DNA of 64,000 nt from Psychrobacter submarinus (lineage in GTDB: Bacteria > Pseudomonadota > Gammaproteobacteria > Pseudomonadales > Moraxellaceae). The translations under genes and the position numbers were made by a program. The stretch spans positions 868,001 through 932,000 of the forward strand of contig NZ_CAJHBQ010000001.1 of assembly GCF_904846685.1 (NCBI RefSeq), read 5' to 3'. Below are positions 42,491 to 51,619 of this stretch, piece by piece. Position 1 is the first letter of the stretch; every line of letters begins with the position of its first letter. Below the pieces are notes generated by a model. It had not been told where the DNA came from and made no database searches. It saw nothing but the letters and a program-made list of their open reading frames with translations.

Positions 42491-43189
42491 ATGACTGATA
42501 TCAAAATCAAAGCAACAAGCGAAAATAAAAAACCAAATGAACGGGCTGCTGCCGGTCAAACTTTAGCTCAGACTTCACCTTCAAATGTCGATCTATCAGC
42601 GATTTATACGTTTTTGGCAGGGCGAACGACACGGGATTGGATAGATGCGGCGGTCAATAACTTACCCATCATTATCCAAGACCATGCGAACTGCGAAAAA
42701 AAAGCGGCGGGAACCGCAATGAATCTGATGTTTCGCTATGAATTCTCCCATGACTTACAATGCAAGCTTGCTCAGTTAGTCCGGGAAGAGATGCTGCACT
42801 ACGAGCAAGTATTAGGGATTATGAAAGAGCGTGGTCAAGCGTGGCAACATCTAGGCGCAGGCCGTTATGCAAAAGGCATGCTAAAACACAAGCGCACTTT
42901 TGAGCCTGCAGCTATGGTTGATGTACTCATCATTGGCGCTTTTATAGAAGCGCGCTCATGTGAGCGTTTTGCGGCGCTAAGCGATGTAATAGATGATGAG
43001 CGCTTGGCTAAATACTACCGTTATTTACTAAAATCAGAGAGTCGTCATTTTGAAGATTATATACAGTTAGCGCAGTCGCTAGCGGCTGAGAATATCGATG
43101 AACGTGTGGCTTTTTTTAGAGCGGTAGAAGCTGAGCTTATTACCAGTCCTGATAATGAGCTACGCTTTCATAGCGGCGTACCTGTTTAA
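42491..43189 (+). CDS. miaE: tRNA-(ms2io6A)-hydroxylase
   Basis: Diiron mono-oxygenase that hydroxylates the isopentenyl group on A37 of certain tRNAs. 232 residues in a ferritin-like four-helix bundle. Iron-ligand motifs in order: DHANCEKKAAGTA, REEMLHYEQV, IEARSCERF and SESRHFEDY. The N-terminal ~30 residues are polar and not conserved. A 172-bp palindromic element follows 26 bp after the stop. Confidence 0.92.
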   Translation: MTDIKIKATSENKKPNERAAAGQTLAQTSPSNVDLSAIYTFLAGRTTRDWIDAAVNNLPIIIQDHANCEKKAAGTAMNLMFRYEFSHDLQCKLAQLVREEMLHYEQVLGIMKERGQAWQHLGAGRYAKGMLKHKRTFEPAAMVDVLIIGAFIEARSCERFAALSDVIDDERLAKYYRYLLKSESRHFEDYIQLAQSLAAENIDERVAFFRAVEAELITSPDNELRFHSGVPV

Positions 43190-43215
43190 TTCATGGTTTA
43201 GCTAACAATAATTCT

Positions 43216-43387
43216 AGGGCGTGTCCCTATTTCAAAAATGATGATAAAAATGAGATAAATCGCAGGCAAACAAGGAAAATAGCGCAGGTAATATCAAGAT
43301 ATTGACCAGCTATTTGACACCGTTTGCCAAAGATTTAGCCATTTTTAGCCCATTTAGTCATAAACGCTTGAATTAGGGACACGCCCT
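43216..43387. repeat. 172-bp TA-flanked palindromic MITE-like element
   Basis: Inverted ends AGGGCGTGTCCCTAATTCAA (one mismatch between ends) with TA at both borders. The two halves align as an imperfect inverted repeat over their whole length, meeting at AATATCAAGATATT (43295-43308), so one strand can fold into a single long hairpin. The outer AGGGCGTGT is shared with the 278-bp elements. No coding capacity. Confidence 0.85.
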
Positions 43388-43427
43388 AGTAAATGGCTTA
43401 ATGCCACTGATTGATTCCCCATAAAAA

Positions 43428-43474
43428 AAGCAGCGTGTTACTATCTTTTAGGAGACAGTAACACGCTGCTTTTT
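43428..43474. terminator. Strong bidirectional terminator
   Basis: A perfect 13-bp stem GCAGCGTGTTACT / AGTAACACGCTGC with A-run left and T-run right. It ends the small hydrophilic gene cluster (minus strand) and the miaE side. Confidence 0.9.
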
Positions 43475-43508
43475 CAGTAATTATTTATACTTCTGTTTCT
43501 GGTTATAC

Positions 43509-43697
43509 TTACTGATCTTTGGTTTCAGTAATGCTAGTATCGTGTTGCTTATGATCTTTGGCAATATTATGCGGATCATGATCGTCTGAGACTTGCTCAG
43601 CAGCAGCTGGATTTACCTTTTGTAGAGCATCATCGGGCACAATACCTTCATTGTCATCCGCGTCTTTTAACTTATAGTCTTCTTTGTTATTTTTCAT
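43509..43697 (-). CDS. Small hydrophilic, probably disordered protein A
   Basis: 62 residues, about half D, E, K, N, Q or H; no Cys, Trp or Phe; no hydrophobic core. AAAAGGA stands 7 bp before the ATG, which supports translation. It is the last of four similar genes on the minus strand and is followed directly by a strong terminator. A short GIVPDDALQKVNP segment loosely resembles VVPIDDLADAKRENP in protein C. No family recognised. Confidence 0.65.
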   Translation of the reverse strand: MKNNKEDYKLKDADDNEGIVPDDALQKVNPAAAEQVSDDHDPHNIAKDHKQHDTSITETKDQ

Positions 43698-43825
43698 GAA
43701 TAATCCTTTTCAATAATTTATTTTAAACCCTAATGCTAGAGCATATCCTCAATTCAAATAAATGAGCCATTCAATTACTTAACCGCTCAACTTAAGAATA
43801 TGCTCAAATCTTACTGATGCGAAAT

Positions 43826-44314
43826 TTAATCTTTTTCATCAGGATTTAAAATACGCGTTTGCGCGTTGTCGATACTGGCGTAACGGTTTAAATCATTGAT
43901 CTCTTCGCTCTTAGGCTCTGCGCTTTTTACAGTTCGGTCGTTGACATTATCATCAAAGGGGCTACTGCCTTGTTGGTCACGGCGATCCGGTTGACGTGCT
44001 GGATTATCACCATCATTGACATGCTCTGAGTCTACAATGTCGTCTTCGAAGGTATCTGTACCTTTATTAACAGTGGTATTGCGCTCAATATCCTCGTGGT
44101 TTTCTTCGGAACCTTCACGAGGCACATTAGCATCATTTCTAACAGTAGCAACGCCATCTACTCTGTCACTAGCACTCACTGTCTCATCAATGTGGCGCTG
44201 CTCGCGCTCAGAATATTTAGGATCTTTGTTGCCATTTGTATTTTCGACCATTTCACTTATAGCGTCATGGCTACTAATAGGTGTCTTAGTTAAAGCTGGA
44301 TCTTTAGTTTGCAT
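43826..44314 (-). CDS. Hydrophilic, probably disordered protein B
   Basis: 162 residues, acidic, rich in D, E, N, R, S and T, with only two Phe and no Cys or Trp. No segment long enough for a membrane helix or a folded core. AAAGGAT lies 7 bp before the ATG. Glycine content is too low for a classic hydrophilin. It is the largest of the cluster; function unknown. Confidence 0.68.
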   Translation of the reverse strand: MQTKDPALTKTPISSHDAISEMVENTNGNKDPKYSEREQRHIDETVSASDRVDGVATVRNDANVPREGSEENHEDIERNTTVNKGTDTFEDDIVDSEHVNDGDNPARQPDRRDQQGSSPFDDNVNDRTVKSAEPKSEEINDLNRYASIDNAQTRILNPDEKD

Positions 44315-44413
44315 GGTTTCATCCTTTGTTGTAATTATAGATGTGGACGTCGTTTAAATAAGTAAGGTAAAAACCTTCTATACAGCTATCTATACAAGAC
44401 AAGCGAGTATAAA

Positions 44414-44710
44414 TTAAATTTGGTTATTGTCTTGACTTAGATCGTGCGCATTAAGATCAGCGACATTCTTACCACCTGCCGGAAGATTCTCTTCTCGACG
44501 CGGGTCAGCGTAGACCTCGTCAGTCTCTTGAGAGGCTTGCTCAGGGCCATCTATCTTTGGCTCATGCTTGCGGCCTTCATAGCTATTGGTTGGATTCTCC
44601 CGTTTGGCATCTGCCAGATCGTCAATTGGCACGACCTCTTCATCATTCGGCCTCATATCATCCACACGAGTTCGTGTTTTATTGTCCGTAATTGTCGATT
44701 TATTAACCAT
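44414..44710 (-). CDS. Small hydrophilic, probably disordered protein C
   Basis: 98 residues, with D, E, K, N, R and Q dominating; no Cys, Trp or Phe. AGAGGGA stands 8 bp before the ATG. It lies 53 bp after the stop of gene D and 99 bp before gene B. Ends with ADLNAHDLSQDNNQI. Not recognised. Confidence 0.65.
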   Translation of the reverse strand: MVNKSTITDNKTRTRVDDMRPNDEEVVPIDDLADAKRENPTNSYEGRKHEPKIDGPEQASQETDEVYADPRREENLPAGGKNVADLNAHDLSQDNNQI

Positions 44711-44763
44711 AATCTATCCCTCTATTGATTGTTCTGATGATCTTTTGCTTTTTTAGCGGCGCG

Positions 44764-44934
44764 CTATTTGTCAGTACGAGTTTGCTCATCTATAAAGGGT
44801 GTCTTTTCGTTTTCTGCTAAGTCTTTAGGCTTTTTTGAATCATTATCTTGTTGTAAGTTTTTTTCGATTTTGTCGGCATTGGCTGTATTAGCAGCTTGCT
44901 GAACATCAGATTTATTATCACTAGCGTTACTCAT
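44764..44934 (-). CDS. Small hydrophilic, probably disordered protein D
   Basis: 56 residues starting MSNASDNKSDVQQAANTAN; the ATG at 44934 is chosen because GGAATAA is properly spaced, although the frame is open further upstream. Highly charged, Asn/Asp/Lys/Gln-rich, a single Phe. First gene of the four-gene run after ppk1. Confidence 0.62.
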   Translation of the reverse strand: MSNASDNKSDVQQAANTANADKIEKNLQQDNDSKKPKDLAENEKTPFIDEQTRTDK

Positions 44935-45017
44935 AGTATTATTCCTATTCTTATAATTAGATGATAGATAAGTTGTACTTTTGATTACTGTACTTTTAAG
45001 TATAGAAAAAAGCATAA

Positions 45018-45045
45018 ACCATACGCTAGTGCACTGCCGTATCAA
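45018..45045 (-). promoter_or_regulatory. Candidate promoter of the hydrophilic gene cluster
   Basis: On the minus strand TTGATA, 16 bp, TATGGT, about 85 bp upstream of gene D. Between it and gene D the 9-mer AAAAGTACA occurs twice. Evidence is by eye only. Confidence 0.3.
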
Positions 45046-45060
45046 TATGTGAATAAATGT

Positions 45061-45086
45061 GAGGTTACAAGACAGTTTGTAACCTC
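45061..45086 (-). other. Hairpin after ppk1
   Basis: GAGGTTACA pairs perfectly with TGTAACCTC over an 8-base loop, 27 bp past the ppk1 stop. The T-run is weak, so partial termination or mRNA stabilisation is possible; readthrough to the hydrophilic genes cannot be excluded. Confidence 0.55.
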
Positions 45087-45112
45087 TAATAGTAGGAGGC
45101 GATGATTATTGT

Positions 45113-47356
45113 TTATTCGTTGACGTGGTTAATGACACTGAGTAAATGGTTTTGCGCAACGTGTGGCAAGACGTCATTAACTGGACTCAACTGCTGCCAA
45201 CGCCCGTTCCCTGTTAATGTCCAAGCTTGTACATTATCTTTTAGGTAATTTTGCAGACCGTCTTGATAGATTTGCGCGAATAGTTTTTTATCTTCGATAG
45301 GGAAAGCCACTTCAACACGATGGAACAGATTGCGATCCATCCAATCAGCACTGCCTAAATACATGCGCTCATCGCCGCCATTATGGAAATAATAGATGCG
45401 TGTATGCTCCAAGAACCGTCCGACGACAGAGCGCACAGTGATGTTTTCAGACAGCCCTTTGACTTGCGGGCGCAGACAGCAGATTGAGCGCAGAATAAGC
45501 TCAATCTTGACTCCAGCTTGCGAGGCGTCGTAGAGCTTGGCAATCAGTCGCCGCTCGGTTAAGGCATTGACTTTGATAATCATATGCGCGCGCTTACCGG
45601 CTTTGGCATGAGCGATCTCATCGTCAATGAAGCTCATCAATTTATCGTGCAAGGTAAAAGGCGCGTGTAGCAGCTTTTTGAGGGTGGCAGGCTTCCCCAT
45701 CCCCGTTAGCTCTTGGAAGATTTTGTGCACATCTTCTGAGATATCATCATCAGCGGTGAACAGCCCATAATCGGTATAGACTTTGGCGTTGGCAGCATGA
45801 TAGTTACCCGTACCAAGATGCACATAACGGCGAATGCGGTCGTCTTCGCGGCGCACGATAAGCATCAGCTTGGCATGGGTCTTGTAGCCGACGATACCGT
45901 AGACGACGACCGCGCCTGCCTCTTGTAAGAAGTTTGCAACTGCGATATTAGAGGCTTCATCGAAACGCGCGCGCAGCTCAATCACCGCTGTCACTTCCTT
46001 GCCATTACGCGCGGCGGCCGCTAGCGCTTGGACAATCTCAGAGTTGGTGCCTGAGCGGTACAAGGTTTGCTTAATCGCCAGCACTTTTGGATCGCTTGCT
46101 GCTTGCCATAGCAGATTGACAATCGGCGAGAAGGCATGAAAAGGATGATGGACGAGCACATCGCCTTTACGCATCGCGCCAAACATACTCGTGGAACGAT
46201 CGAGCTTATCGAACTCACGGCGAAACGGCTTAGGAACGATATGGGTAAAGGACTGATAACGCAGTTTGGGAATATTAAAGTCAAATAACAGCCGCGTTAA
46301 GTTGACTGGGCCGTTGACTCGGTATAGCTGGTTATCATGCAGCCCAAACTCTTCAAGCAGATAATCGCTGATAGGCGTTGGGCAGTCGGTGGTAACCTCA
46401 AGGCGTACTTTGTCACCAAAACGGCGGTTTTCAAGCTCGCCCTCTAGTGCTTTGGCAATATCGTCGACATCATCCGCTAAGTCCAAATCAGCGTTTCGAG
46501 TCAGACGGAACTGATGGCAGCCAGTGACATTCATGCCGGGGAAGAGCTCACCCACATGCTCATGGATTACCGCTGAGAGCATGACATGATGCTCTTTGCC
46601 GCCCGTCAGCTCATTAGGCAGACGAATCACCCGCGGCAGGCTACGCGGCGCCGGTACAATCGCTAAATTGATATCGCGGCCAAAAGCATCCTTGCCCTCT
46701 AAAGTGGCGATAAAATTCAGGCTCTTATTGACCAGGCGCGGGAACGGGTGCGCCGGATCAATACTAATTGGCGTCAGCACTGGCAAGACTTGCTCGATAA
46801 AGTAACGCTTCATCCACGCCGACTGCTCGGCATTTAGCTCATCACGGCGCAAGTAGCGAATATCTTCTTTGGCAAGCGCTGGCAAGATATCTTGGTTTAA
46901 AATACGATACTGCTCATCGATAGCTTCGTGCGCCACCGCTGATATCTCTTTAAGCACTTCACTTGGGCGCATCCCATGCGGGCTACTAGGCACATCGCCT
47001 ATATTGAGCTTTTGCATGATGCCTGCCACGCGAATCTCAAAAAACTCATCCATATTTGAAGAAAATATAATCAAAAAGAACAGCCGCTCAAGAAGCGGAT
47101 GACGAGGTCTGGCTGCTTGTGCTAAGACGCGCAGATTGAACTGCAATAAAGATAGATCCCGATGAATGTAACTGCTCGATGAGTAGCTGCCATCGTCAAA
47201 ACGCTGCCAGTCGATTTGGGTAAGGCTACTATTAGTTAAGCGCTCATGGCTGTTTAAGCGCTCATGGCTGTTTAAGCGCTCATGGCTGAGTGACGCACCT
47301 TGATTTTTATCAGTGCCATTATCGGTGATGTTTGCCTTGTTGGGATTATCAGCCAT
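45113..47356 (-). CDS. ppk1: Polyphosphate kinase 1
   Basis: 747 residues. Makes inorganic polyphosphate from ATP. After a variable N-terminus come [30 protein letters not shown], the catalytic-His region [29 protein letters not shown] and [17 protein letters not shown] (second phospholipase-D-like motif). The N-terminus carries three tandem HERLNS-type repeats encoded by 18-bp units. It is upstream of and co-directional with four small hydrophilic genes. Confidence 0.96.
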   Translation of the reverse strand: MADNPNKANITDNGTDKNQGASLSHERLNSHERLNSHERLTNSSLTQIDWQRFDDGSYSSSSYIHRDLSLLQFNLRVLAQAARPRHPLLERLFFLIIFSSNMDEFFEIRVAGIMQKLNIGDVPSSPHGMRPSEVLKEISAVAHEAIDEQYRILNQDILPALAKEDIRYLRRDELNAEQSAWMKRYFIEQVLPVLTPISIDPAHPFPRLVNKSLNFIATLEGKDAFGRDINLAIVPAPRSLPRVIRLPNELTGGKEHHVMLSAVIHEHVGELFPGMNVTGCHQFRLTRNADLDLADDVDDIAKALEGELENRRFGDKVRLEVTTDCPTPISDYLLEEFGLHDNQLYRVNGPVNLTRLLFDFNIPKLRYQSFTHIVPKPFRREFDKLDRSTSMFGAMRKGDVLVHHPFHAFSPIVNLLWQAASDPKVLAIKQTLYRSGTNSEIVQALAAAARNGKEVTAVIELRARFDEASNIAVANFLQEAGAVVVYGIVGYKTHAKLMLIVRREDDRIRRYVHLGTGNYHAANAKVYTDYGLFTADDDISEDVHKIFQELTGMGKPATLKKLLHAPFTLHDKLMSFIDDEIAHAKAGKRAHMIIKVNALTERRLIAKLYDASQAGVKIELILRSICCLRPQVKGLSENITVRSVVGRFLEHTRIYYFHNGGDERMYLGSADWMDRNLFHRVEVAFPIEDKKLFAQIYQDGLQNYLKDNVQAWTLTGNGRWQQLSPVNDVLPHVAQNHLLSVINHVNE
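47235..47288. repeat. Three 18-bp tandem repeats inside ppk1
   Basis: Three nearly identical copies of TTTAAGCGCTCATGGCTG (first copy with G in place of the first T). In-frame, each encodes a SHERLN hexapeptide in the non-conserved N-terminus of PPK1. Confidence 0.9.
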
Positions 47357-47479
47357 CTCACTACTCCTTATTATGATTAAAAATACGACAGCGCACTCAC
47401 ATTAGTGTCAAAAATTAGCCTTGTACTACACCCTTATGTTATAGCCTCGTGCTTGGAGCTATTAAGACTTGAATAGTGG

Positions 47480-48166
47480 CTATGCAGCTTGTGGCAACAC
47501 CGCATTGTTCATCCGTTTTTTGATAATACGCTGTTTATTACGCAGCCGCTTATTGCCCTGATTGTCTTGATAATATTTGGGGTTAGTCAGCATACTAATG
47601 AGCAGTGCTGACTCATCACGGTTGAGATCGGCGGCAGTTTTACCATAATAGTGCCGAGCGGCGGCTTCGATACCATAGATTCCATTACCGAACTCAGCGA
47701 CGTTTAGATAAGCGGTCAGAATGCGCGGCTTATCCCAAATCGTCTCAATCATCACCGTGATAACCGCTTCCTCCGCTTTACGTACGTAAGAGCGGTGCGA
47801 GGTCAAAAATAGATTTTTGGCTAATTGCTGAGTGATGGTTGAGCCGCCAGCTGTCGTTTTTCCTGACGCTTCATTTTTCTTTTGCGCCTCTTTTATGCCT
47901 TTAATGTCAAAGCCATTATGCTGACTGAAAGTCGAGTCTTCACTAGCAATAGCGGCTTGCTTGGCGGACTTGGCGATTTGATCATATTCTACCCACTCTT
48001 GGGTGACCTCGCCGCCGGTCAGACGATGGGTCAGCATAAACATACTATTGTTAATAGGCTGGCTCTTCCACACCAGTAGCAATGCTGCAACTAGGATATG
48101 AAAAGCAACGATTATCAGTATAATTGCTCCTAATAAGCGCTTAAAAAAACTAGCAAAACTTGTCAT
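47480..48166 (-). CDS. mtgA: Monofunctional peptidoglycan glycosyltransferase
   Basis: 228 residues. N-terminal transmembrane helix (about 10-33), then a GT51 domain: catalytic Glu in AAIASEDSTFSQHNGFD, GGSTITQQLAKNLFL, and RKAEEAVITVMIE. It polymerises lipid II into glycan strands. The ATG at 48166 is preferred to a TTG 15 bp upstream. It lies upstream of ppk1 on the same strand. Confidence 0.93.
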   Translation of the reverse strand: MTSFASFFKRLLGAIILIIVAFHILVAALLLVWKSQPINNSMFMLTHRLTGGEVTQEWVEYDQIAKSAKQAAIASEDSTFSQHNGFDIKGIKEAQKKNEASGKTTAGGSTITQQLAKNLFLTSHRSYVRKAEEAVITVMIETIWDKPRILTAYLNVAEFGNGIYGIEAAARHYYGKTAADLNRDESALLISMLTNPKYYQDNQGNKRLRNKQRIIKKRMNNAVLPQAA

Positions 48167-48462
48167 GCACAATATATCCAAATAAGTAAGGATGAAGCGT
48201 TATAAAATGTAGCAAAACTAAAAAGCTCAAAATGATCATTCAAAATATTCGTTTGCTGCTGCAATCTAAACTGTCGGCGAGCAAGCTATCTTACCCAATC
48301 TCACAATCGCTGTCACGGCTACTGTTATTATAGATAGGATTTCTCTATGATATGATATGATTATCCTCTATCTTATAATGTTAAAGGCATAAGCAAGCTT
48401 AAAGTAAGACCCAAAGTATACGGTGCTCATAAAGATATGATAATTGTAAAGATGGATCAAAG

Positions 48463-48825
48463 ATGAGTATAACTATGCCTAATGACAACCTACCAAATCA
48501 TCAAACAGATAATGGCGCTAATCACGAAACCATCGCAGCGCTCAGAAGAAGCATAATAGCCGCGTCACCTAAGCTTGCCCATGATGATATCCATCAGCAA
48601 ACATGGCTGCTCGGCACCACAGGCTGTCATTTGTGCGATGTCGCTGAGAGTCTAATAAATCAGCTAGCCGCGGTACAGCCTGTCAATTATCATTACATAG
48701 ACATCAGCGATTTCAATGAGCCGTTAATGATGCACTTTGCTACTACTATTCCGGTGGTACTCACGCCAACCCAGCGCTTGAACTATCCTTTTTCAGTGCT
48801 GGATTTACAGCAACTGCTAGTCTAA
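48463..48825 (+). CDS. Glutaredoxin-like protein (DUF836 type)
   Basis: 120 residues. The C-terminal ~75 residues form a thioredoxin-like fold with the redox motif TTGCHLCDVAE and a cis-Pro region TTIPVVLTP. The N-terminal ~40 residues are polar and variable. It lies 48 bp before lldD and is probably co-transcribed. Likely a small thiol-disulfide exchange protein; partner unknown. Confidence 0.78.
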   Translation: MSITMPNDNLPNHQTDNGANHETIAALRRSIIAASPKLAHDDIHQQTWLLGTTGCHLCDVAESLINQLAAVQPVNYHYIDISDFNEPLMMHFATTIPVVLTPTQRLNYPFSVLDLQQLLV

Positions 48826-48873
48826 ATACCCTAATCAATATCTCATAACGTTTGCCAGCATAACGGAACTGCC

Positions 48874-50082
48874 ATGAAAGACTTAACCAAAATCACCGAA
48901 ATCGAAGATCTGCGCCGCGTTGCTGAGCGTAAAGTGCCGCGTATGTTTTATGATTATGTCGATTCAGGCTCGTGGACGCAAACCACCTATCGTAATAACG
49001 AAACCGATTTTGATCGTATTAAGCTGCGTCAACGCGTACTCGTCGATATGGAAAATCGCTCGCTGGCAACCACAATGATCGGTGAAAAAGTCAACATGCC
49101 TGTCGCCATTGCACCTACTGGCTTCACGGGCATGATGTGGGCGGATGGTGAGATTCATGCTGCGCGCGCCGCTGAGAAGTTTGGCGTACCGTTTTCGCTG
49201 TCGACTATGAGTATTTGCTCAATAGAAGATGTCGCACAGAATACTAATGCGCCGTTTTGGTTTCAGCTGTATGTGATGCGTGATCAAGAGTTTATGGCCA
49301 ATTTGATACGACGCGCAAAAGACGCCAACTGCTCAGCGCTGATATTAACCGCCGATCTACAAGTGCTCGGCCAGCGTCATAAAGATATCAAAAACGGTCT
49401 TTCTGCACCGCCGAAGCCTACGTTAGCTAATATACTTAATCTGATGACAAAGCCTGAATGGTGCTTAAATATGCTCGGCACCAAAAGACGAACCTTTGGT
49501 AATATCGTCGGTCATGCACAAAATGTTGAGGATCTGTCATCACTCTCTGCTTGGACGGCAGAGCAATTCGATCCTGGCCTGAGCTGGGATGATGTGGCGC
49601 GTATCAAGGATCAATGGGGTGGCAAGCTAATTATCAAAGGCATCATGGAGCCTGAAGATGCAATATTAGCCGCGCGTAGCGGCGCTGATGCTCTAGTCGT
49701 CTCTAACCATGGCGGTCGTCAGCTCGATGGCGCACCCTCCTCTATCGCCGCGCTAAGCGATATCGTGCAAGCGGTGAGAGCTGAGAATAGCCAGATTGAG
49801 ATTTGGCTTGATAGTGGTATCAGATCAGGGCAAGATGTGCTTAAAGCAATAGCATTAGGCGCAAATGGTACGATGATTGGGCGTGCGTTTCTGTATGGAC
49901 TGGGCGCTTATGGTGAAGACGGCGTGCGCCGCGCATTGGAGCTAATCTACAAAGAGTGCGATGTCAGCATGGCGTTCTGTGGTCATACTGATATCAATAA
50001 AGTCACTGACGACATCTTAGTCAATGGTACTTATGAGCAGCTCAAATCCGCTTTACCTTATCTTGCGCCGATGCGCTGGTAG
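48874..50082 (+). CDS. lldD: FMN-dependent alpha-hydroxy-acid dehydrogenase, LldD type
   Basis: 402 residues. TIM-barrel flavoprotein oxidising L-lactate or a similar 2-hydroxy acid and passing electrons to the respiratory chain or oxygen. VPRMFYDYVDSGSWTQTTYR at the start, PVAIAPTGFTGMMW, and the active-site SNHGGRQLDGAPSS with its His and Arg. L-lactate dehydrogenase is the commonest member, but related 2-hydroxy-acid enzymes look alike, so the substrate is inferred. No permease is adjacent. Confidence 0.88.
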   Translation: MKDLTKITEIEDLRRVAERKVPRMFYDYVDSGSWTQTTYRNNETDFDRIKLRQRVLVDMENRSLATTMIGEKVNMPVAIAPTGFTGMMWADGEIHAARAAEKFGVPFSLSTMSICSIEDVAQNTNAPFWFQLYVMRDQEFMANLIRRAKDANCSALILTADLQVLGQRHKDIKNGLSAPPKPTLANILNLMTKPEWCLNMLGTKRRTFGNIVGHAQNVEDLSSLSAWTAEQFDPGLSWDDVARIKDQWGGKLIIKGIMEPEDAILAARSGADALVVSNHGGRQLDGAPSSIAALSDIVQAVRAENSQIEIWLDSGIRSGQDVLKAIALGANGTMIGRAFLYGLGAYGEDGVRRALELIYKECDVSMAFCGHTDINKVTDDILVNGTYEQLKSALPYLAPMRW

Positions 50083-50222
50083 TATTATCTTGTAGGTTCA
50101 AAGCTATACTAAGTTCAAAGCTATACAAAGCGTAGCTTAAACTCTTGAGTATTTAAGATGGCTAGATACATACGGATTGTTTGTTGTAGCCACGCAAACC
50201 TTTATACTGCTACTCTTTAATT

Positions 50223-50500
50223 AGGGCGTGTTGAACATTCGACCATGGCACTGACAGCGACTATTTTTTAGGCGATTCGATGTTAAAAATAATAAGTTTA
50301 GTCATTCTAAGCGCTTATTTTTAACGATGAAGCGGCAAAAAAGAGTCCTGTCCCTGTTGTTGTCGTGAGGGCTGATGCTAAAATTGCCCCATACTGCGTT
50401 ACAAATCTCGCTAAGGCATCTGCATTATCGTCGCTTTGTGCCTTGTCTGGAACAATTTTAGCAATCAGCAGTGCCTATTTGCGAATGTTCAACACGCCCT
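50223..50500 (+). repeat. 278-bp TA-flanked MITE-like element, copy 3
   Basis: Perfect 19-bp inverted ends AGGGCGTGTTGAACATTCG with TA at both borders. Hairpin at 50282-50325. Its core matches copy 1 in inverted orientation. It ends 23 bp before the rhomboid ATG, so any promoter for that gene overlaps or lies inside the element. Just upstream, at 50096-50126, the 14-mer GTTCAAAGCTATAC occurs twice with a 3-bp gap. Confidence 0.88.
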
Positions 50501-50523
50501 ACTGTTAATAAATAACGGCATTT

Positions 50524-51546
50524 ATGACTATTAAGCAGCTATTCGCCACCGCGCCTATCACCACTGTATTACTTATCAGTTTTATTGGGCTATTTATCAT
50601 ACAACTGCTCACAGGTGTCGATGCCAATGACCCTTCTACTGAGCAGTTATTGAATTGGGGCGCAAACGCTCTACCCTATACCATGGGTGAAGACCCTTGG
50701 CGCTTAATCACTAGCGGCTTTTTGCATATTGGCTTGATGCATTTATTATTTAATAGCTTTGCGATGTATTTTTTTGGTCAAATTGCTGAGCCGATGTTTG
50801 GCTCCGTTAAATTCTTGGCGCTATTCTTGCTCGCAGTGGTCGGCGGTAACGTCCTCAATAACTATGTGACTTGGCAAGCGATCATAGACGGTAGCGGTCA
50901 GCCTGGACTGTCGGCTGGCGCGTCTGGCGGAATTATGGGCATCGGTGCGGCTTTACTCGTCGCGGCATTTTTTAAGATGTCAGTCAATGGCATGGTGCTC
51001 AATCTAAAAAGCTTAATTATCATCATGGGCATCAACTTAGTCTACGGCTTTGCAGTGCCGGGTATCGATAACGCCGGCCATATCGGCGGCGCGATTACTG
51101 GCTTGCTTATCGCCTTGCCTATTGCTCTTGCTTATCGTAAGCGAGAGCTGGCACAGCAAGCAGCTATGGCGCAAGCTCAGCAAGCTTATCAAAACGCGGT
51201 CCAAGCGAGCTATGCAAGCAATCATCAGCCAAGCTATCAAACGAGCTCACGCGATAATCAGCGCGATAATCCGCCGCTTACCAATATATTTGCTGATAAT
51301 AATAGCCAAACCCCTGTAGACTCAAACAACACCGCGGATACTGCTGATTTTGACCAAAGTGGGGGCTACATTAATAACTACCCCACTTATATTGATCCCA
51401 AGAAATTTGCGCCAGAGCCTGTTGACGTAAGCCTGATCTGGCGACTACTGCCTTGGCTAGTCATGCTCGTTATTGTCATTGGTTTTTTGTGGTGGTGGCA
51501 AGATATTCATAACCAAATCTTGCAAATACTAGCTGCTACTGAATAA
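50524..51546 (+). CDS. Rhomboid intramembrane serine protease
   Basis: 340 residues. Six clustered transmembrane helices, with HIGLMHLLFNSFAMYFFG, the catalytic Ser in LSAGASGGIMG (S134) and the catalytic His in NAGHIGGAITG (H186). After residue ~205 comes a Gln/Ala/Asn/Asp-rich soluble stretch of about 95 residues, then a seventh hydrophobic helix (about 308-328). The 6+1 layout with the extra helix at the C-terminus and a long linker is less usual. The substrate is unknown. MITE copy 3 borders the start. Confidence 0.9.
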   Translation: MTIKQLFATAPITTVLLISFIGLFIIQLLTGVDANDPSTEQLLNWGANALPYTMGEDPWRLITSGFLHIGLMHLLFNSFAMYFFGQIAEPMFGSVKFLALFLLAVVGGNVLNNYVTWQAIIDGSGQPGLSAGASGGIMGIGAALLVAAFFKMSVNGMVLNLKSLIIIMGINLVYGFAVPGIDNAGHIGGAITGLLIALPIALAYRKRELAQQAAMAQAQQAYQNAVQASYASNHQPSYQTSSRDNQRDNPPLTNIFADNNSQTPVDSNNTADTADFDQSGGYINNYPTYIDPKKFAPEPVDVSLIWRLLPWLVMLVIVIGFLWWWQDIHNQILQILAATE

Positions 51547-51619
51547 CAAATTAAGTTAATATTGATGTTGCAAATAACGCTAAAACTATTTCCTAACTCC
51601 CTGCCCATGAGACCCAACT

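Noticed and set aside
44016..44728. Plus-strand open frames opposite hydrophilic genes B and C
   Set aside because: They lack ribosome sites and their composition is the complement of the acidic minus-strand genes; those have good ribosome sites.
47235..47288. Short regular repeats that could suggest a CRISPR array
   Set aside because: The units are contiguous without spacers and lie in frame inside ppk1.
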